Source of the DNA: Papio anubis
Taxonomy: Eukaryota; Chordata; Mammalia; Primates; Cercopithecidae
NCBI RefSeq assembly: GCF_008728515.1
Contig: NC_044984.1
Coordinates: forward strand, 99,743,181-99,807,180
DNA: 64,000 bases
Direction of reading: 5' to 3'
In this document: one piece after another, positions 23,601-34,980 of the stretch
How positions within the stretch are numbered: position 1 is the first letter of the stretch
Layout: each line of letters opens with the position of its first letter
Translations under genes and position numbers: made by a program
The notes under the pieces: generated by a model
The model's database searches: none
Told to the model about the DNA's origin: nothing
Seen by the model: only the letters and a program-made list of their open reading frames with translations

Positions 23601-24517
23601 TTTGAAAAGCAAAACTGAGCAATGTGAGAGGAAGCCTGGAAGAGAACTAGAGCCTCTGGCCTGATGTACACTTCGTCTGGTTTTAGCACTGCCCTTGGTC
23701 TCATCAGTTTTCAGAAAAATATTTTCATAAGCTCACTTCCAAGGAGTCCCCTTTCTGTAGCAAGGAGTCCAATAGCAGTTTTGGGAATTAGGGGTTCAAT
23801 TAGAGCAGTTTTCCCTCTTCCCCACATTTTGATTCTCTTCTGGAAGGAGGTTGCAGTGAGGCAGGAAACTCTGGATTCCATCCAAATACTTTGATGTCTG
23901 GCTTTTAAAATAGCAGCGATCTTAGCTGGCTTCACAGACTTCCTAGTGGCCCTCAAAGGACAGCTTCTGCTTTGAATGATCACTTCTCCTGGGAGGCCCA
24001 GAATGATGGAAGATGCAGAAGTAACCAATTTACTTCAAATAGCCTACTTCCAGGTAGAGGTGAGAAACCAGATGGAATTGGGAAGGAGGCAGGCTGACGG
24101 TGAGGAAAGCTTTTTTATGAAGCACATATACACTTCTCACTAGGAGAAAGAATGTCCAGTTAGAAGCCTCAGCCTTTAAAATAGTTGCAAGCTACAAAAC
24201 CCAACTCAATCCAGTCCTTTTAAAAAAGTAAATTTATCTGGAAGGACACAGGAGTATTCTGTAGAACCTAAGGACAGCGAGGCTGCCCTAGGGGCAAGAA
24301 TCAGGACCTGGAAAGCATACAAGGTGCAAGGCATCGAGTCTTGGTACAAGAGTCCATTGCCGACACAACAGATGGCTAGCTGATTGTTCAAACACCGTGT
24401 ATTAAGTAATCAATTGTTTCTTAACTGGTTTGAAATGCCACATTCGTAAGATTCTATTTTTTTGTGTGTATTTGGGTCAATTTCTGGTAAGATTTTATCC
24501 CATCTGCCGTTTGTGGT
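23601..24517. other. Unassigned sequence
   Basis: No gene-like frame or identifiable repeat. Confidence 0.5.
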
Positions 24518-24963
24518 TGTTATGGGTTGAAATATGTCTCCCAAAAGACATATGTTAAAGTCTTGACCCCCAATACTGCAGGAACTGACCTTATTTGAAA
24601 ATAGGGTCTTTCTAGAGGTAATCACATTAAAATTAGGTCATTGGGTGGGCTCTAATCCAATATGGCTGGCGCCCTTATAAAAAGGGGAAATTTGGACACA
24701 GAGACAGACATGCACAGAGGGAAGGCAGTCATATGAAGCTGAGGACTGGGGTGATTCCTGTATAAACCTGGGGACACCAAAGATTGCTGGCCAACCACCA
24801 AAAGCTAGGAAGGGGCAAAGAAGGATCCTTTTCCTAAAGGCGTCACAGGGTACATGACCCTACCAACACTTTGCTTTCATAATTCCAGCCTCCAGGGCTG
24901 TGAGACAATACATTTCTCCCAGTTTGTGGTACTCTAGTAGGGGAGCGCTAGCAAACGAATACA
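24518..24963 (+). mobile_element. MLT1-type MaLR LTR, sense
   Basis: It begins tgttatgggttgaaatatg and ends acgaatacaa, with ctgaccttatttgaaaatag, ggctctaatccaatatggc and ccagcctccagggctgtgag inside. It is a full-length MLT1-like solo LTR. Confidence 0.87.
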
Positions 24964-25116
24964 ATGCTCCAGTACCAAACTGTTTAATTATAGATTTGTA
25001 ATATTTCAAAACACCTAGTCGTGCCAGTCTCAAGGAGGATATTTTTAAGATGAAAAAGATTAGATTCAATGGAAGTGCTGAAGATTATAATCTAAACCAT
25101 CATTTTTAAAATTGAT

Positions 25117-25400
25117 TATTTTTGAGACTCAGTCTTGCTCTGTCACCCAGGCTGGAGTGCAGTGGTGCCATCACAGTTCACTGCAGCCTCCACCTGCCAG
25201 GCTCAAGTGATCCTCCCACCTCAACCTCCAAGTAGCTGAAACTGCAGGTACACACCACTATGTCTAGCTAAGTTTTAAATTGTTTGTAGGGACAAGATCT
25301 CACCATTTTGCCTAGGCTAATCTCAAACTCCTGGGCTCAAGCAAGCCACCTTGGTCTTCCAAAGTGTTGGGATTATAGGCATGAGCCACCGTACCTGGCC
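25117..25400 (-). mobile_element. AluJ-like SINE, antisense
   Basis: Diverged reverse Alu with a short T head, ending gccaccgtacctggcc. Confidence 0.92.
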
Positions 25401-26385
25401 TAATTTTTAATTATTTAGAACACGAATCAAAATATATTCTTGAAATGGGTATATTTTATTGCATTTTAATTAAACCTCAATAAAATTGATTAAAAAGACT
25501 ATATAAACAACACAGATTCAAAGGTATTATATACCAAAATGTAGCAAATGGAAACCACCACCAGTTGGTACTTTGTGGTATGTTGCATGGTTTATGTCAA
25601 CTTTGGACTAGAGCTCTGCATGTACTTAAAATTCTGGTGGAAGTCTCATTGACTTATGCAAGTGGGGTGTTCCAGTAATATTTCAAACAATTTAGGCTAG
25701 CACTCATATACTTGCCTAAAACTGTGCAAGTGAATACATTCTTATATGTGCAGGCCATTCTCAAGCACAGCCTAGGTGAGGCTCTGTCATTGCTTAATGG
25801 ATCAGCTGTATAGTAACAGCAGAAGATAAAACATGGTGAGTTGTGACAATGTAATGTCATAGACAATTTTTGTATTTAAAGTTGTTGTTACAGTTCTGAC
25901 TTTAGTAAGCAGAATGGTTTCAATATAGCAATGTGGGGCTCACTATATTACCATGCCTAGAGGAGCAGTTAAAGCTTCATGAAAGTAATTGAAACTCTAC
26001 ATTTTGGACTCAACATTTAAAACAAAATCAATTAGATGGTTTAGAAGTGTTTTATGAATATCCAGTGGAGACAGAAATGGAGGTTTCTAATAATTAAAAA
26101 TGTTGCTGGATGTGTCAAGATATATTTGAAAAGTGTTTTTTAAAATTTAAATTGGCTGCCAACCTTGTTCATTAAATTCCGCTAAGGCAACACTTTAATT
26201 TAGGAATGGAAGCAATTGTTAGTGATTCATTATTAGACCAAAAATTCTTACTGTTTTCTGACCGCTGGATCCTTTCTCTTATACCAGACTGAAAGATGAG
26301 CTATTCAAACTTTTATGTGTGCAATAACTTATGTAAATTAAGTGATTTGAAAAAAGACATTTTAAAAAGCTTGGCCTAATGGGTA
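25401..26385. other. Unassigned sequence; short L1-type tail at the left
   Basis: 25440-25495 (gaaatgggtatattttattg then aaacctcaataaaattgat) resembles an old L1 3' end. The rest, about 900 bp, is AT-rich with no recognisable repeat or coding frame. Confidence 0.45.
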
Positions 26386-26650
26386 TATACAGACTTCTGC
26401 ATTTCGCAATGAGAGAATATGCATTCTTTTCAAGCACACATTGGGTATTTAGGTTAAAAAAAAATCTTGTACTAGGCCATAAGCAAGTCTTAACAGATTG
26501 CAAGGAAATCTCTGACAACATAATGTTATGAAGTTAGAAATTACTAACATAACATAATGTTATGAAGTTAGAAATTACTAACAAAATGGGAAATAAAAAA
26601 TTTCATATATCTGGAAATGTAAAAGTATACTCCTGTGGGTAATGAAGTAG
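26386..26650 (+). mobile_element. Old L1 ORF2 fragment, sense
   Basis: gaatatgcattcttttcaag, acacattgggtattt, actaggccataagcaagtct and aaaagtatactcctgtgg follow the order of the L1 ORF2 endonuclease-to-linker region. It is decayed and contains a 34-bp tandem duplication. Confidence 0.7.
26517..26582. repeat. 34-bp tandem duplication inside L1
   Basis: The unit at 26517-26550, beginning aacataatgttatgaagt, is repeated at 26551-26582 without mismatch over 32 bp. Confidence 0.93.
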
Positions 26651-27707
26651 CTCAAATTAGACTACTTATCTCCCAAGAACAACTAGAAAACCTGTAAAGA
26701 TATATGAAAAAAAAAATCTGTTTAAAGGCATGAGAGAACTTCAGAGGCAGCCAAGACTTGAGGGGCCAAAATCCTAGAGAAGGGGGAATCACAGAGGTTA
26801 GCTGACATTCTATAGCCACTTTCCCCGTCGAGGCATTTGCCCATTATGGGTATGGGGTGAGAACTGAGGCAAAGGGTCTGGACAGAACGGCTACTAATAA
26901 GAGGCAGAATTTTTGACTGTCCCGCAGGGCTAGAAAGACACAATGTGGAGGTTGAGGCGCCAAGGTCCCAGGTAGAAGGGAGAGGCAGTGAACTGATCCC
27001 ACACAAGGTCCATTTCCCTCTCAAGATATTTGCAGATTTCTGAAATGGCTTAAGACAGGAGGCAAGCAGAAAGTCTCTGAAATACGGAGTGTATATTGTT
27101 TGGCAATCTTGTGATGCTGAAGAAGCAAGGACTATAGTTAAGAACCTTTGTGGGGTGGCGGGAGAGGAGCTCTGAATAAACCCCCAAGTTCTCTATTGCA
27201 ATTTCTGGACCTTATTGCAATTAGTGTCCCTGCTGAATTGCATTTTTATCCTTTCCAGTTAGGGATTCTCTGAGCTCTGTGGTAACTCCACACCTGCATT
27301 TCTCAGGATCCACCCTTGGATAGGAAATGCCTCAAACTGAGCCAAGGCTGCCTTGGCCTTGGCAAGAAGTCAAAGCTCGCCAACCTCATGTTTTCCTTAA
27401 CTCAACAGTCTTCATTCCAGTTGTAGTAATCTAATTAGCAGCACATGGAACTGTCCCCCCTTATTCCACCTCATGTGTCCTTTCAGGAGGTACAAAGGTA
27501 GTGTAAGAAATAAAATCTGCATTCTAACACCTAGTGTATCATTTATGTTACCTTTCCCCTCTTAGAAGTACCATGCGTGCTCTTTGACTGATGTTACTAG
27601 CCCAAGAAATCATTACTTTCCCTGGCTGAATTGCCATTTACAATTATGCCATAATTTAGTAGTTAAAATCTATTTGTAAGCTAACCTCTTTTCTATTTGG
27701 CTCTCTG
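26651..27707. other. Unassigned sequence
   Basis: No exon or repeat could be assigned. The minus-strand 100-codon frame at 26722-27024 has no domain signature. Confidence 0.45.
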
Positions 27708-28211
27708 TGATAGCTAGCAGATGGTCCCAATGACCCTTGCCTCCTGATATGCATCTCTTGTGTCAGTGACAACATTGAATGGGGCTGATCTGTGCAAACA
27801 GTAGAATATTGTAGAAATCACAGCAAGTTACTCTGGAGGCTAAGTCAGAAAAGATGTCGTGGCTCCACCTTGCTCTCTCTTTGACCTTTTTCTCTGGGGC
27901 AAGTAGTTGCTTTGTTGTGAAGACACTCAAGTAGCTCATTGAGGAGGAACTGAGGCCTCCTGAAAACAACAAACAACATGTGCATGAGCCTTCCGGAAGC
28001 AGACCCACCAGTTCCAGTCAAGCCTTCAGATAAAGGCATCCTTGGCCAACATCTTCACTGCAACTTCATGAGAGAATGAGCTAGAACTACTCAGCTAAGG
28101 TGCTTCACAATTCCGGACCCATAGAAATTGTGTGAGATAATAAATATTTGTTGTTTTAAGCTGCTAAACTTTGGGTTAATTTGTTATGCTGCAATGAATA
28201 TTATTAATACA
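27708..28211 (+). mobile_element. Old MLT1-like LTR, sense
   Basis: ttgtgtgagataataaatat, ttgttgttttaagctgctaa and ttgttatgctgcaatgaata at the 3' end are the terminal signature of old MaLR (MLT1-group) LTRs. The 5' part is diverged. Confidence 0.65.
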
Positions 28212-28354
28212 CTGTCTTATTTTCTTGTTTGAATTCCTGAGTTCTTTCTCCCTTTTTCCTTCATATGTGTATCAATGCAACTGAGTTCTTTCCATGATGC
28301 ACATTTCTATGCATTTGTTGAGCACTATTCTTCTTCTTCTTTTTTTTTTTTTTG

Positions 28355-29330
28355 CCACTGGCTGTTTCAGAGAAGGTTTCAGTGATGGAAAGATCCTTCT
28401 TTAATATTGGTTCATTCTTTTCCCAAGATGCAGCCTAAGGAGTTTAATTTGCAGTGTTAAACGTGGCCTTGGAGTCAGTCCCTTGCGAGGGCGTACCTGA
28501 TATGGTTTGGCTGTGTCCCCACCAAATCTCATCTTGAATTGTAGTTCCCATAATCTCCACATGTCATGGGAGGGACCTGGTGGGAGGTAATTGAATCATG
28601 GGGGCAGTTACTCCCATGCTGCTGTTCTTGTGATAGTGAATGAGTTCTCAGGAGATATGATGGTTTCATAAGGGGCTTTTCCCCCTTTGCTGGGCTGTCA
28701 TTCTTCTCCTTCCTGCTGCCATGTGTAGAAGGACATGTTTGCTTCCCCTTCCACCATGATTGTAAGTTTCCTTAGGCCTCCCCAGCCATGCTGAACTGTG
28801 AGTCAATTAAACCTCTTTCCTTTATAAATTACCCAGTCTCAGGCATGTCTTTATCTTTATTAGCAGCATGAGAACAGACTAATACAACACCTGAAGGGGT
28901 TTCAGGTGCTGATCTTGCTCAATCATTTGTGAAAGCCACACAATGGAAGCAGTTTATTTTGGTTTAGAGATCAAGGTTGTGTTTTTGTTCCTTGGTGAGA
29001 GGAGTAGTGGGGAGGCTTTGGCTGTCAGGAGTAGATTCTTTTTTGCTGATCCATGGAAAGTGACTTTCCTTTCCTGGCCAGACCCTTTCAGATGACTTTT
29101 TAAATGGTGTGTTTTCAACTAAGGATGTGCGGTTGAGAGTCAAGATGTTGGAGAAGGCTTTTGGCAGACTTGCAGGCACTCTGATAAACTGTCTTTCCTC
29201 CAGAATTTTCAGCAGCACTCTGTTGAGTTCATTTCATGAATACCCAGAAATGTTTGCCTAAGTTATTCACTTTTGATGGTTGGGAGTATTATGTTCATTA
29301 GGATCAGCACTTTTGTTCCACCCCAGCCTC
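28355..29330 (-). pseudogene. Possible decayed retrocopy, unidentified parent
   Basis: Read on the minus strand this block has a polar, coding-like texture. An 84-codon frame at 28964-29218 starts at GTG, not ATG, and ends EQKHNLDL before a stop. Coding-like stretches also continue in other frames beyond the MaLR LTR inserted at 28498-28886. A 15-17 nt T-run (28338-28354 on the plus strand) would serve as a poly(A) tail at its 3' end. Stops and frame changes are frequent. I do not recognise the parent gene, and no clear target-site duplication is visible, so this is tentative. It could equally be unique sequence next to a T-run. Confidence 0.22.
28498..28886 (+). mobile_element. MST/THE1-type MaLR LTR, sense
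   Basis: It starts tgatatggtttggctgtgtc and ends agactaataca, with gggaggtaattgaatcatgg and gtgagtcaattaaacctctt inside. A solo LTR; the flanks gtacc/acacc are a poor 5-bp match. Confidence 0.9.
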
Positions 29331-29342
29331 AGCATCTGAACT

Positions 29343-29632
29343 TTTTTATTACTATTTATTTTTGACAGAGTCTCGCTCTGTTGCCCAGGCTGGAGTGCAG
29401 TGGCACAATCATGGCTCACTACCAGCTCAGGTGATTCTCCCACCTCAGCCTCCTGAGTAGCAGGGACTACAGGTGGGTGCTACTATGTTTGGCTAATTTT
29501 TTTGTATTTTTTTGTAGAGAAGGGGTTTCACTATGTTGCCTAGGCTGGCCTCGAACTCCTGAGCTCAAGAGATCTGCCCGCCTCAGCCTCCCAAAGAGCT
29601 GGGATTACAGGCATGAGCCACCATGCCTGGCC
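29343..29632 (-). mobile_element. Alu SINE, antisense
   Basis: Reverse Alu with a small deletion after tggctcacta. It ends ccaccatgcctggcc. Confidence 0.93.
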
Positions 29633-29804
29633 TGGACATTTTTTTTATGTGAAGAGAGGGTAGGTTCTAATCTCCAACTGATCTTTAAGCCTATGCTCTT
29701 GATGTTTTGGGGCTGTGATAGGCTTGATGCCTTCCTGTGCTGAAATGCTCTTGCATCAGCCGTTGAAAATGAGAGCTGCTTTTCACTTAGGGTGACCTGG
29801 GGTC

Positions 29805-30010
29805 AGGCCCTGTGCTAACTGATGTACCTGCATTATCACATCCAGCCCTCCACATACCTGTGTAGTAAGCACCACTACTGTCATTTTGTAGGTGGTGAAG
29901 CTGAGGCTGTGACAGGTGAAGTGATTTGTCTGAGGTCGTGTAGTTGGTCAGCAAATGGACAGAGAACTGACCTCAGGCCAGTGGATTCCAAAGCTAGTAC
30001 TTTGAACCAC
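29805..30010 (-). mobile_element. MIR SINE, antisense
   Basis: ggtggtgaagctgaggctg, gtgatttgtctgaggtcgtg and tagttggtcagcaaatgg follow reversed MIR order. Confidence 0.75.
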
Positions 30011-30384
30011 AGCCTGACGAGGCCACCCCTGCTCTGCCATAACCCTTTTGCTGGGACAGGAGGTGGAATACCAAAAGCAACAGAATCGAGTCCACCTGCT
30101 GACTCAAGGTGCTGAATACCAGCGTGAGTCCTCCTGACAAGACTCTCGCCTTTCACACCTGTTCATAAAGCTGAGTGTGGGTGTGTGGCATCAATGTGAC
30201 ATCCTGTGGGACACATGTGTTTCGCTGGCTATAGAATCATCCTCCATTCAGTTCCACTTGTAATTAGCACAAGAAACAAAATTGCAAAAAGGCACAGGGA
30301 ACATATGTCAGCCCATTTCCTCTTTCCCTTGGCTGGAAAATGGTGATTCTGGCTGAACGACATCTTAAAAATATTTATAGCCAT
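30011..30384. other. Unassigned sequence
   Basis: No gene or nameable repeat between two antisense MIR segments. Confidence 0.5.
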
Positions 30385-30482
30385 AGAATGTGTGAGTGCT
30401 ACAAAGGCCTTTAGTGCAAACCCCATTTTGTAGAAAAAACCCCAGAGGCCCAGAGAAGGGAAATATCTCTGTGTTATCAGAA
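30385..30482 (-). mobile_element. MIR fragment, antisense
   Basis: accccattttgtagaaaaaa and cccagaggcccagagaaggg give a short reversed MIR core. A sense MIR follows immediately. Confidence 0.6.
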
Positions 30483-30935
30483 GACACTGCAGTGTAGTAG
30501 TGACAGCTGCTTGGATCAAAATCCCAGTTCTTTCACTTACTGACTACATGACCTTGAGCAAGTCACAGAGTCAAAGAGTCTCTAACTCTCAATTTTCTCA
30601 TCTGTAAAATGGGAATGATAATATGAGTTGGTGCAAAAGTAATTGCGGTTTTTGCCTTTTTTTTTTTTTTAATGCAAAAACTTCAATGCAAAAACCACAT
30701 TATTAGGTTGGTGAAAAAAATAATTAGCTCATGCTGAAATGAGCTAAGACTTTAGGGGACTGTTGGAAAGGCATGACTCTACTGCCTTTCCAGTGTGCAA
30801 ATGCACCAACCTAATAATACCTGCCTCACTGTGGAATCATGGAGATTGGATGAGCTTGTATGTGTGTGGCTCTCAGCCCCATACTTGGCACTGGAGAAGT
30901 GCTTGGCCAGTATTAGCTCAAGTGCTTCCTAGTAA
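30483..30935 (+). mobile_element. MIR SINE, sense, split by a mariner element
   Basis: The left half 30483-30622 contains tgaccttgagcaagtcac and ctcatctgtaaaatgggaat. The right half from 30815 continues atacctgcctcactgtgg. The MADE1-type insertion lies exactly between the halves at a TA. Confidence 0.82.
30623..30814. mobile_element. Rearranged MADE1 mariner MITE, miR-548-like arm
   Basis: The left terminal repeat (gttggtgcaaaagtaattgc) and right terminal repeat (tgcaccaacctaa) of the 80-bp MADE1 family are present, but 192 bp apart. A third copy, ttaggttggtg, lies inside at 30704-30714 in left-end orientation. The 22 nt at 30635-30656 match the mature 5' arm that I recall for hsa-miR-548c-5p. 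The opposing arm gcaaaaacc is only partly preserved. Two extra hairpins lie in the centre: tagctcat/atgagcta (30725-30746) and ttggaaaggca/tgcctttccag (30763-30793). A TA follows the right end, as expected of mariner insertion. It is a nested or rearranged MITE. Confidence 0.75.
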
Positions 30936-31219
30936 TCCTCCTTCATTCCCTCTTCCATTCCACAGCCTTGCCTTGGAGTGAAGCAGCCATGACACCTAAG
31001 GAAACTGTGGTAGAAAGCTCATGTTCTCCTCTTCACAATCTCCACATTCCAGAATCTGGGGACCTGGGAATTGCTCCCATTCTGTTTTTAAGGTTTCCAT
31101 AGAAGCCAGGGTCACACATGCTGCTTCACCTTTGAGGACCACTTTGGTTCCTCTACTTATCTAACTAAACGTGTCATTGTAATCACATGAATATTTATAT
31201 AATTAAATTCATTATAAAA

Positions 31220-31440
31220 AATAATAATGGGCATACATGGAGTGTGTTCAATATGCCACTGTGCATGAGTCTTCCTAGCAACCTTCTGAAGCAGGTTCTA
31301 TTTTTATCACCCCCATCATTCAGATGAAGAAACGGAGGCACTGAAAGGCAAAGCACTTGCCCGAGGTTACTGGCTGCTAAGCGGCAGTGTCTAGATACGG
31401 GGTCTGGAGCTATATGATTTGGAGTTACATACACTCCATC
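31220..31440 (-). mobile_element. MIR SINE, antisense
   Basis: tcagatgaagaaacggaggc, aaagcacttgcccgaggtta and ctggctgctaagcggcag follow reversed MIR order. Confidence 0.8.
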
Positions 31441-32439
31441 AACTCAAATAGCACGCCTTTACTGTAAGCTCTTGCCCTATTTAAAGAAGATCATTCTCTT
31501 TTTCTTTTTTCTTCTAAAATCCATGTTGACTTTACAAGTTTTATGGGCAATTATGTTGTTTCCCAGTTGTTGATTCTTGGGTGTGGGTGTAGGTGTGGCG
31601 CTGGTGGTTTCTCTTTAGATGAAATGGGAGGTGACTGAGGCCTGCTAGTTAGCTTCAGATATTTCACAACTGGAATTCTTTGCTGCATTCTTTCTTTACT
31701 TTGAACAACTTTGGTCTCAGATGGAATAATTTATAGTTTTTTTAATGGGTTTTTTTGTTTTTAAATTTGAGGGTTGGAGGTGATGGTTGGAAAAACAGGC
31801 AGGGCAAAGGAAAAGGTCTTGAGTTTTGAGTCTGGCCTCATTTAGAAGACTCTTTTTGCACTATCCTTAACATTTTGGCTTTCAAGTTTTTCTCTTGTTC
31901 GTGGTTTTGCCCTGTCTCTGTTTATTTTGTGACTCCTGGCTAAGGGGGTGTTTTCTCAAAAGGGAATTATCCACAGTGAATCTTGTTCTGGCCACGTGTT
32001 GACCACCCGCTCTGTCGAGGCCTTCTTTGTGCAGAGGGGCTGCGTGTTTATTCTGGTTAACGTGGATGCCGTATAGAAGTGATCATTAGGTGGGGCAGGG
32101 GCGGAATGAGCTTCATGAGAAGAACCAGACATTTGAGATGTAATCCCCATGACGAGATGTTTTCCCGGACACTAGAACCACTTCATCAGAGGTTCAGGAT
32201 ATAGGATTCTAATGTGGGTGACTCAAGCACATCACGGTTCCTGTTGTTTCAGTCAGAGCTAAGGAAACAAACTCAAGGTAGCTTAAATGAGGGGGGTCAT
32301 TTGAAGGCGAAACAGATTATCATCACACTGGAACGCAAAGAAGCTTGGGCCTCGCAGGAACCCGAGTTGGACTTTAGGGGTACAAATCGTGCTCTCTGGT
32401 TCTCGGTCAGTGCAGAGGTTCTCTTTTCCTCCCATTTCT
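31441..32439. other. Unassigned sequence
   Basis: About 1 kb without recognisable gene or repeat. T-rich patches near 31495-31515 and 31734-31765. Confidence 0.5.
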
Positions 32440-32720
32440 CGGTAGCTGCATGATCTTCTCTGAGCCTCAGCTTTCTCATCTGTATAATGGAGCAGTTGCA
32501 GAGCGATTAAGAGTATAGACCCAGAAACAGAAGGTCAATGTTCATTCTTGTCATCGTCACTTCCTAAACTTTTGGCAAATCACTCAGTTTGTGCCTCAGT
32601 TTCTTCATTCGTGAAATAAACATTGCCAGACTCTGGGGGTGTTGTGAGGTTTCAGTGGGTTAATAGCTCTCAAGTACTTAGCACAGTGCCTGGTGTTGGG
32701 CAGTGTTCAAGCCAGATTAG
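32440..32720 (+). mobile_element. Two adjacent MIR fragments, sense
   Basis: The first is a short MIR core (tctgagcctcagctttctca, 32458-32477). The second, from about 32505, is a fuller copy with ggcaaatcactcagtttgtg and gtacttagcacagtgcctgg. Confidence 0.8.
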
Positions 32721-32829
32721 CATTGTCCGTCTCTTGTGACTGGCTTCCTTTGCTCTCACAAGGCCGAAAACAGCCATAGCCAAGAGTAATATTAACACTA
32801 CTAGTAATGATAATAATAGCTAATAGTTA

Positions 32830-33010
32830 TTAAACTTTTACTATAGAAGCATTTTATAAACACTTTCATTTTATCCTCATAAAAATCACTTTGGAATAGT
32901 TACCTTTATTATCCCCACATTACAGATAAGGAAACAGGTTCAAGGAGACCATGTAACTCACTTAAAATTACACAGGCAAATGAGACGCAGACCCATTTGG
33001 CATGACTCAG
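32830..33010 (-). mobile_element. MIR SINE, antisense
   Basis: tattatccccacattacaga, taaggaaacaggttcaagg and attacacaggcaaatgag follow reversed MIR order. Confidence 0.78.
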
Positions 33011-33761
33011 TTGCCCACTGTGGGAAGACATGATTTTATCCATTCACTGTCTGCACTACCTAATGGTGTGATTCAACATTCTCAATCTTGGTTTCTTAGT
33101 TCAAATTCTTGAGAAAAACGTGATGGACCAACTTATCCTACAGATCTATTTTCCTCAAGGGTTAGGTGTGAACCCTTGGATCACTCAGGAGGGGCCATGT
33201 GGTTCCAACATGGTAGTCTCAACCACACAGGGACTGTAGGCTTTTCCTAGAAGAGGAAGGCAAGCAATAAAAAAACCTTTCTATAATGGACCCCCATTCA
33301 ATCCTAAAATTGCTTCAGTATTCTCTCCAGAGGGTTAAGGTGCTGCAGGTATTACTGTCTGCCTTTCTCTCACTGAGCTCGGCTTGGGCACCAGGGACCT
33401 TTGCTGGCAAGCTCAGTCCCGCCCGTTTCTGGAATCAATCTACCCGGCTCTGGCAGTACATTGAGTGCCCTGTGTCTGCCAAGGGGTGGGGTCTGGAAAT
33501 TAGTCTGGCAGCCCTAAGCAGCAAGTATCTATGTGTCCACCATGTTGGTTTCCTTCCGCCTCTTGGTAGGTCTTTCTTTTGGTGTTCTTGCCTGCTTGTT
33601 GGAGGTATACTCCACTTCTGCTCTTGATAAGACCCTTCAATGAACCTGACTATTTGCCTAGCATTTTCCCTTTCTCCCCAATGCCTGGGGACTTTCTACC
33701 ATGACTTTCTTTCTACCATGACTCACCCACCCATCAAATCAGGCCCCTTTGCACATATACT
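33011..33761. other. Unassigned sequence
   Basis: No gene model is supportable. The 113-codon plus frame at 33286-33627 has no domain and no codon-level evidence of selection that I can assess. Confidence 0.5.
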
Positions 33762-34062
33762 TTTAAACTTTTATTATGGAAAATGTCAAACACACACAAA
33801 AAATATCCAGAATCGTATCATAAATCACCATGCACTCATCAGCTGGTTTCAACAATGACTGAATCATGGGCAAACTTGCTTGATCTGTACTTCCATCTAA
33901 TCTCTCCCACTATTATTTTGAAGCAAATTCCAGACATTGTATCATTGTATCTGTGAATATTCCAGTGTACATCTCTAAACTATTAGAACTATTCATTTTT
34001 AACACTATCACACCTAAATATAGTAACAATGATTACTTAATATCATCAAATTATCTAGCCAA
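33762..34062. mobile_element. Old L1-type 3' UTR fragment
   Basis: cttttattatggaaaatgtc, ttttgaagcaaattccagac and ttaatatcatcaaattatct are phrases I associate with an L1M-age LINE 3' region. It is cut at the right by the younger L1. Confidence 0.6.
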
Positions 34063-34502
34063 TTTTTTTTTAAAATTATACTTTAAGTTCTGGGGTACAT
34101 GTGCAGAACATGCAGATTTGTTACGTAGCTATACATGTGCCATTGTGGTTTGCTGCACCCATCAACTCGTCATCTACATTAGGTATTCTCCTAATGCTAT
34201 CCCTCCCCTAGCCTTCCAGCCCCCGACAGGCCCTGGTGTGTGATGTTCCCCTCCCTGTGTCCATGTGTTCTCATTGTTCAACTCCTACTTATGAGTGAGA
34301 ACATGTGGTGTTTGGTTTTCTGATCTTGTGATAGTTTGCTGAGAATGATGGTTTCCAGCTCCATCCATGTCCCTGCAAAGGACATGAACTCATCCTTTTT
34401 TGTTGCTGCATAGTATTCCGTGGTGTATATGTGCCACATTTTCTTTATCCAGTCTATCATTGATGGGCATTTAGGTTGGTTCCAAGTCTTTACTATTGTG
34501 AA
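34063..34502 (-). mobile_element. L1PA-type LINE-1 3' end, antisense
   Basis: T-run (34063-34070), then the reversed primate L1 3' UTR and ORF2 end: agttctggggtacatgtgca, atgagtgagaacatgtggtg, ttgctgcatagtattccgtg. It is 5'-truncated at 34502. No clear target-site duplication, and the older L1 does not resume, so sequence was lost at the site. Confidence 0.9.
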
Positions 34503-34975
34503 TAGCATGATGTCTGGCACATCAGAGAATTCAACAAATGGTAACTATGAATGCTATGATCATTTATAAAGATCATAATGTCTTCCCCACGCAGGGCCAG
34601 TGCCATAACTGGGCTTCTTAATACCTACCCTACCCAGCCCTGACTTCTGCAGGGCAGGGGAAGAAGGAGCTCCATTTCTGTCTCTTCTGTCCTTCTCTTT
34701 CCCCTGTCCTTATCTCCACCCCTTTTATTAATATGTCTCCTGAGGGAGGAAGGACGTATCTCATGGGTGAGATTGAGACCAGGGGAAGTGACCATAGCCA
34801 GCACAGCCCCTTCTGAACTCAGGGGCAGGGTTTGTCCATAAGCTACATTCCCTTCGCAGCTGCCTCCTCCATGGGGAAAGAGCTTAGAGCATCTGGAGGA
34901 TTTGCTGGGAGGGAACACGGCAATCTGCAGTTATACCTGACACTGGGTATAGATACATTTATTTTTATTGTTTTT
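34503..34975. other. Unassigned sequence
   Basis: No gene or repeat recognised. Confidence 0.5.
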
Positions 34976-34980
34976 TTGAG

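Noticed and set aside
33701..33726. Repeated ctaccatgact motif
   Set aside because: Two short copies only, within chance or trivial slippage.
34278..34520. 80-codon minus frame (MPDIMLFTIVKTWNQPKCPS)
   Set aside because: Also an L1 ORF2 3' end in antisense orientation.
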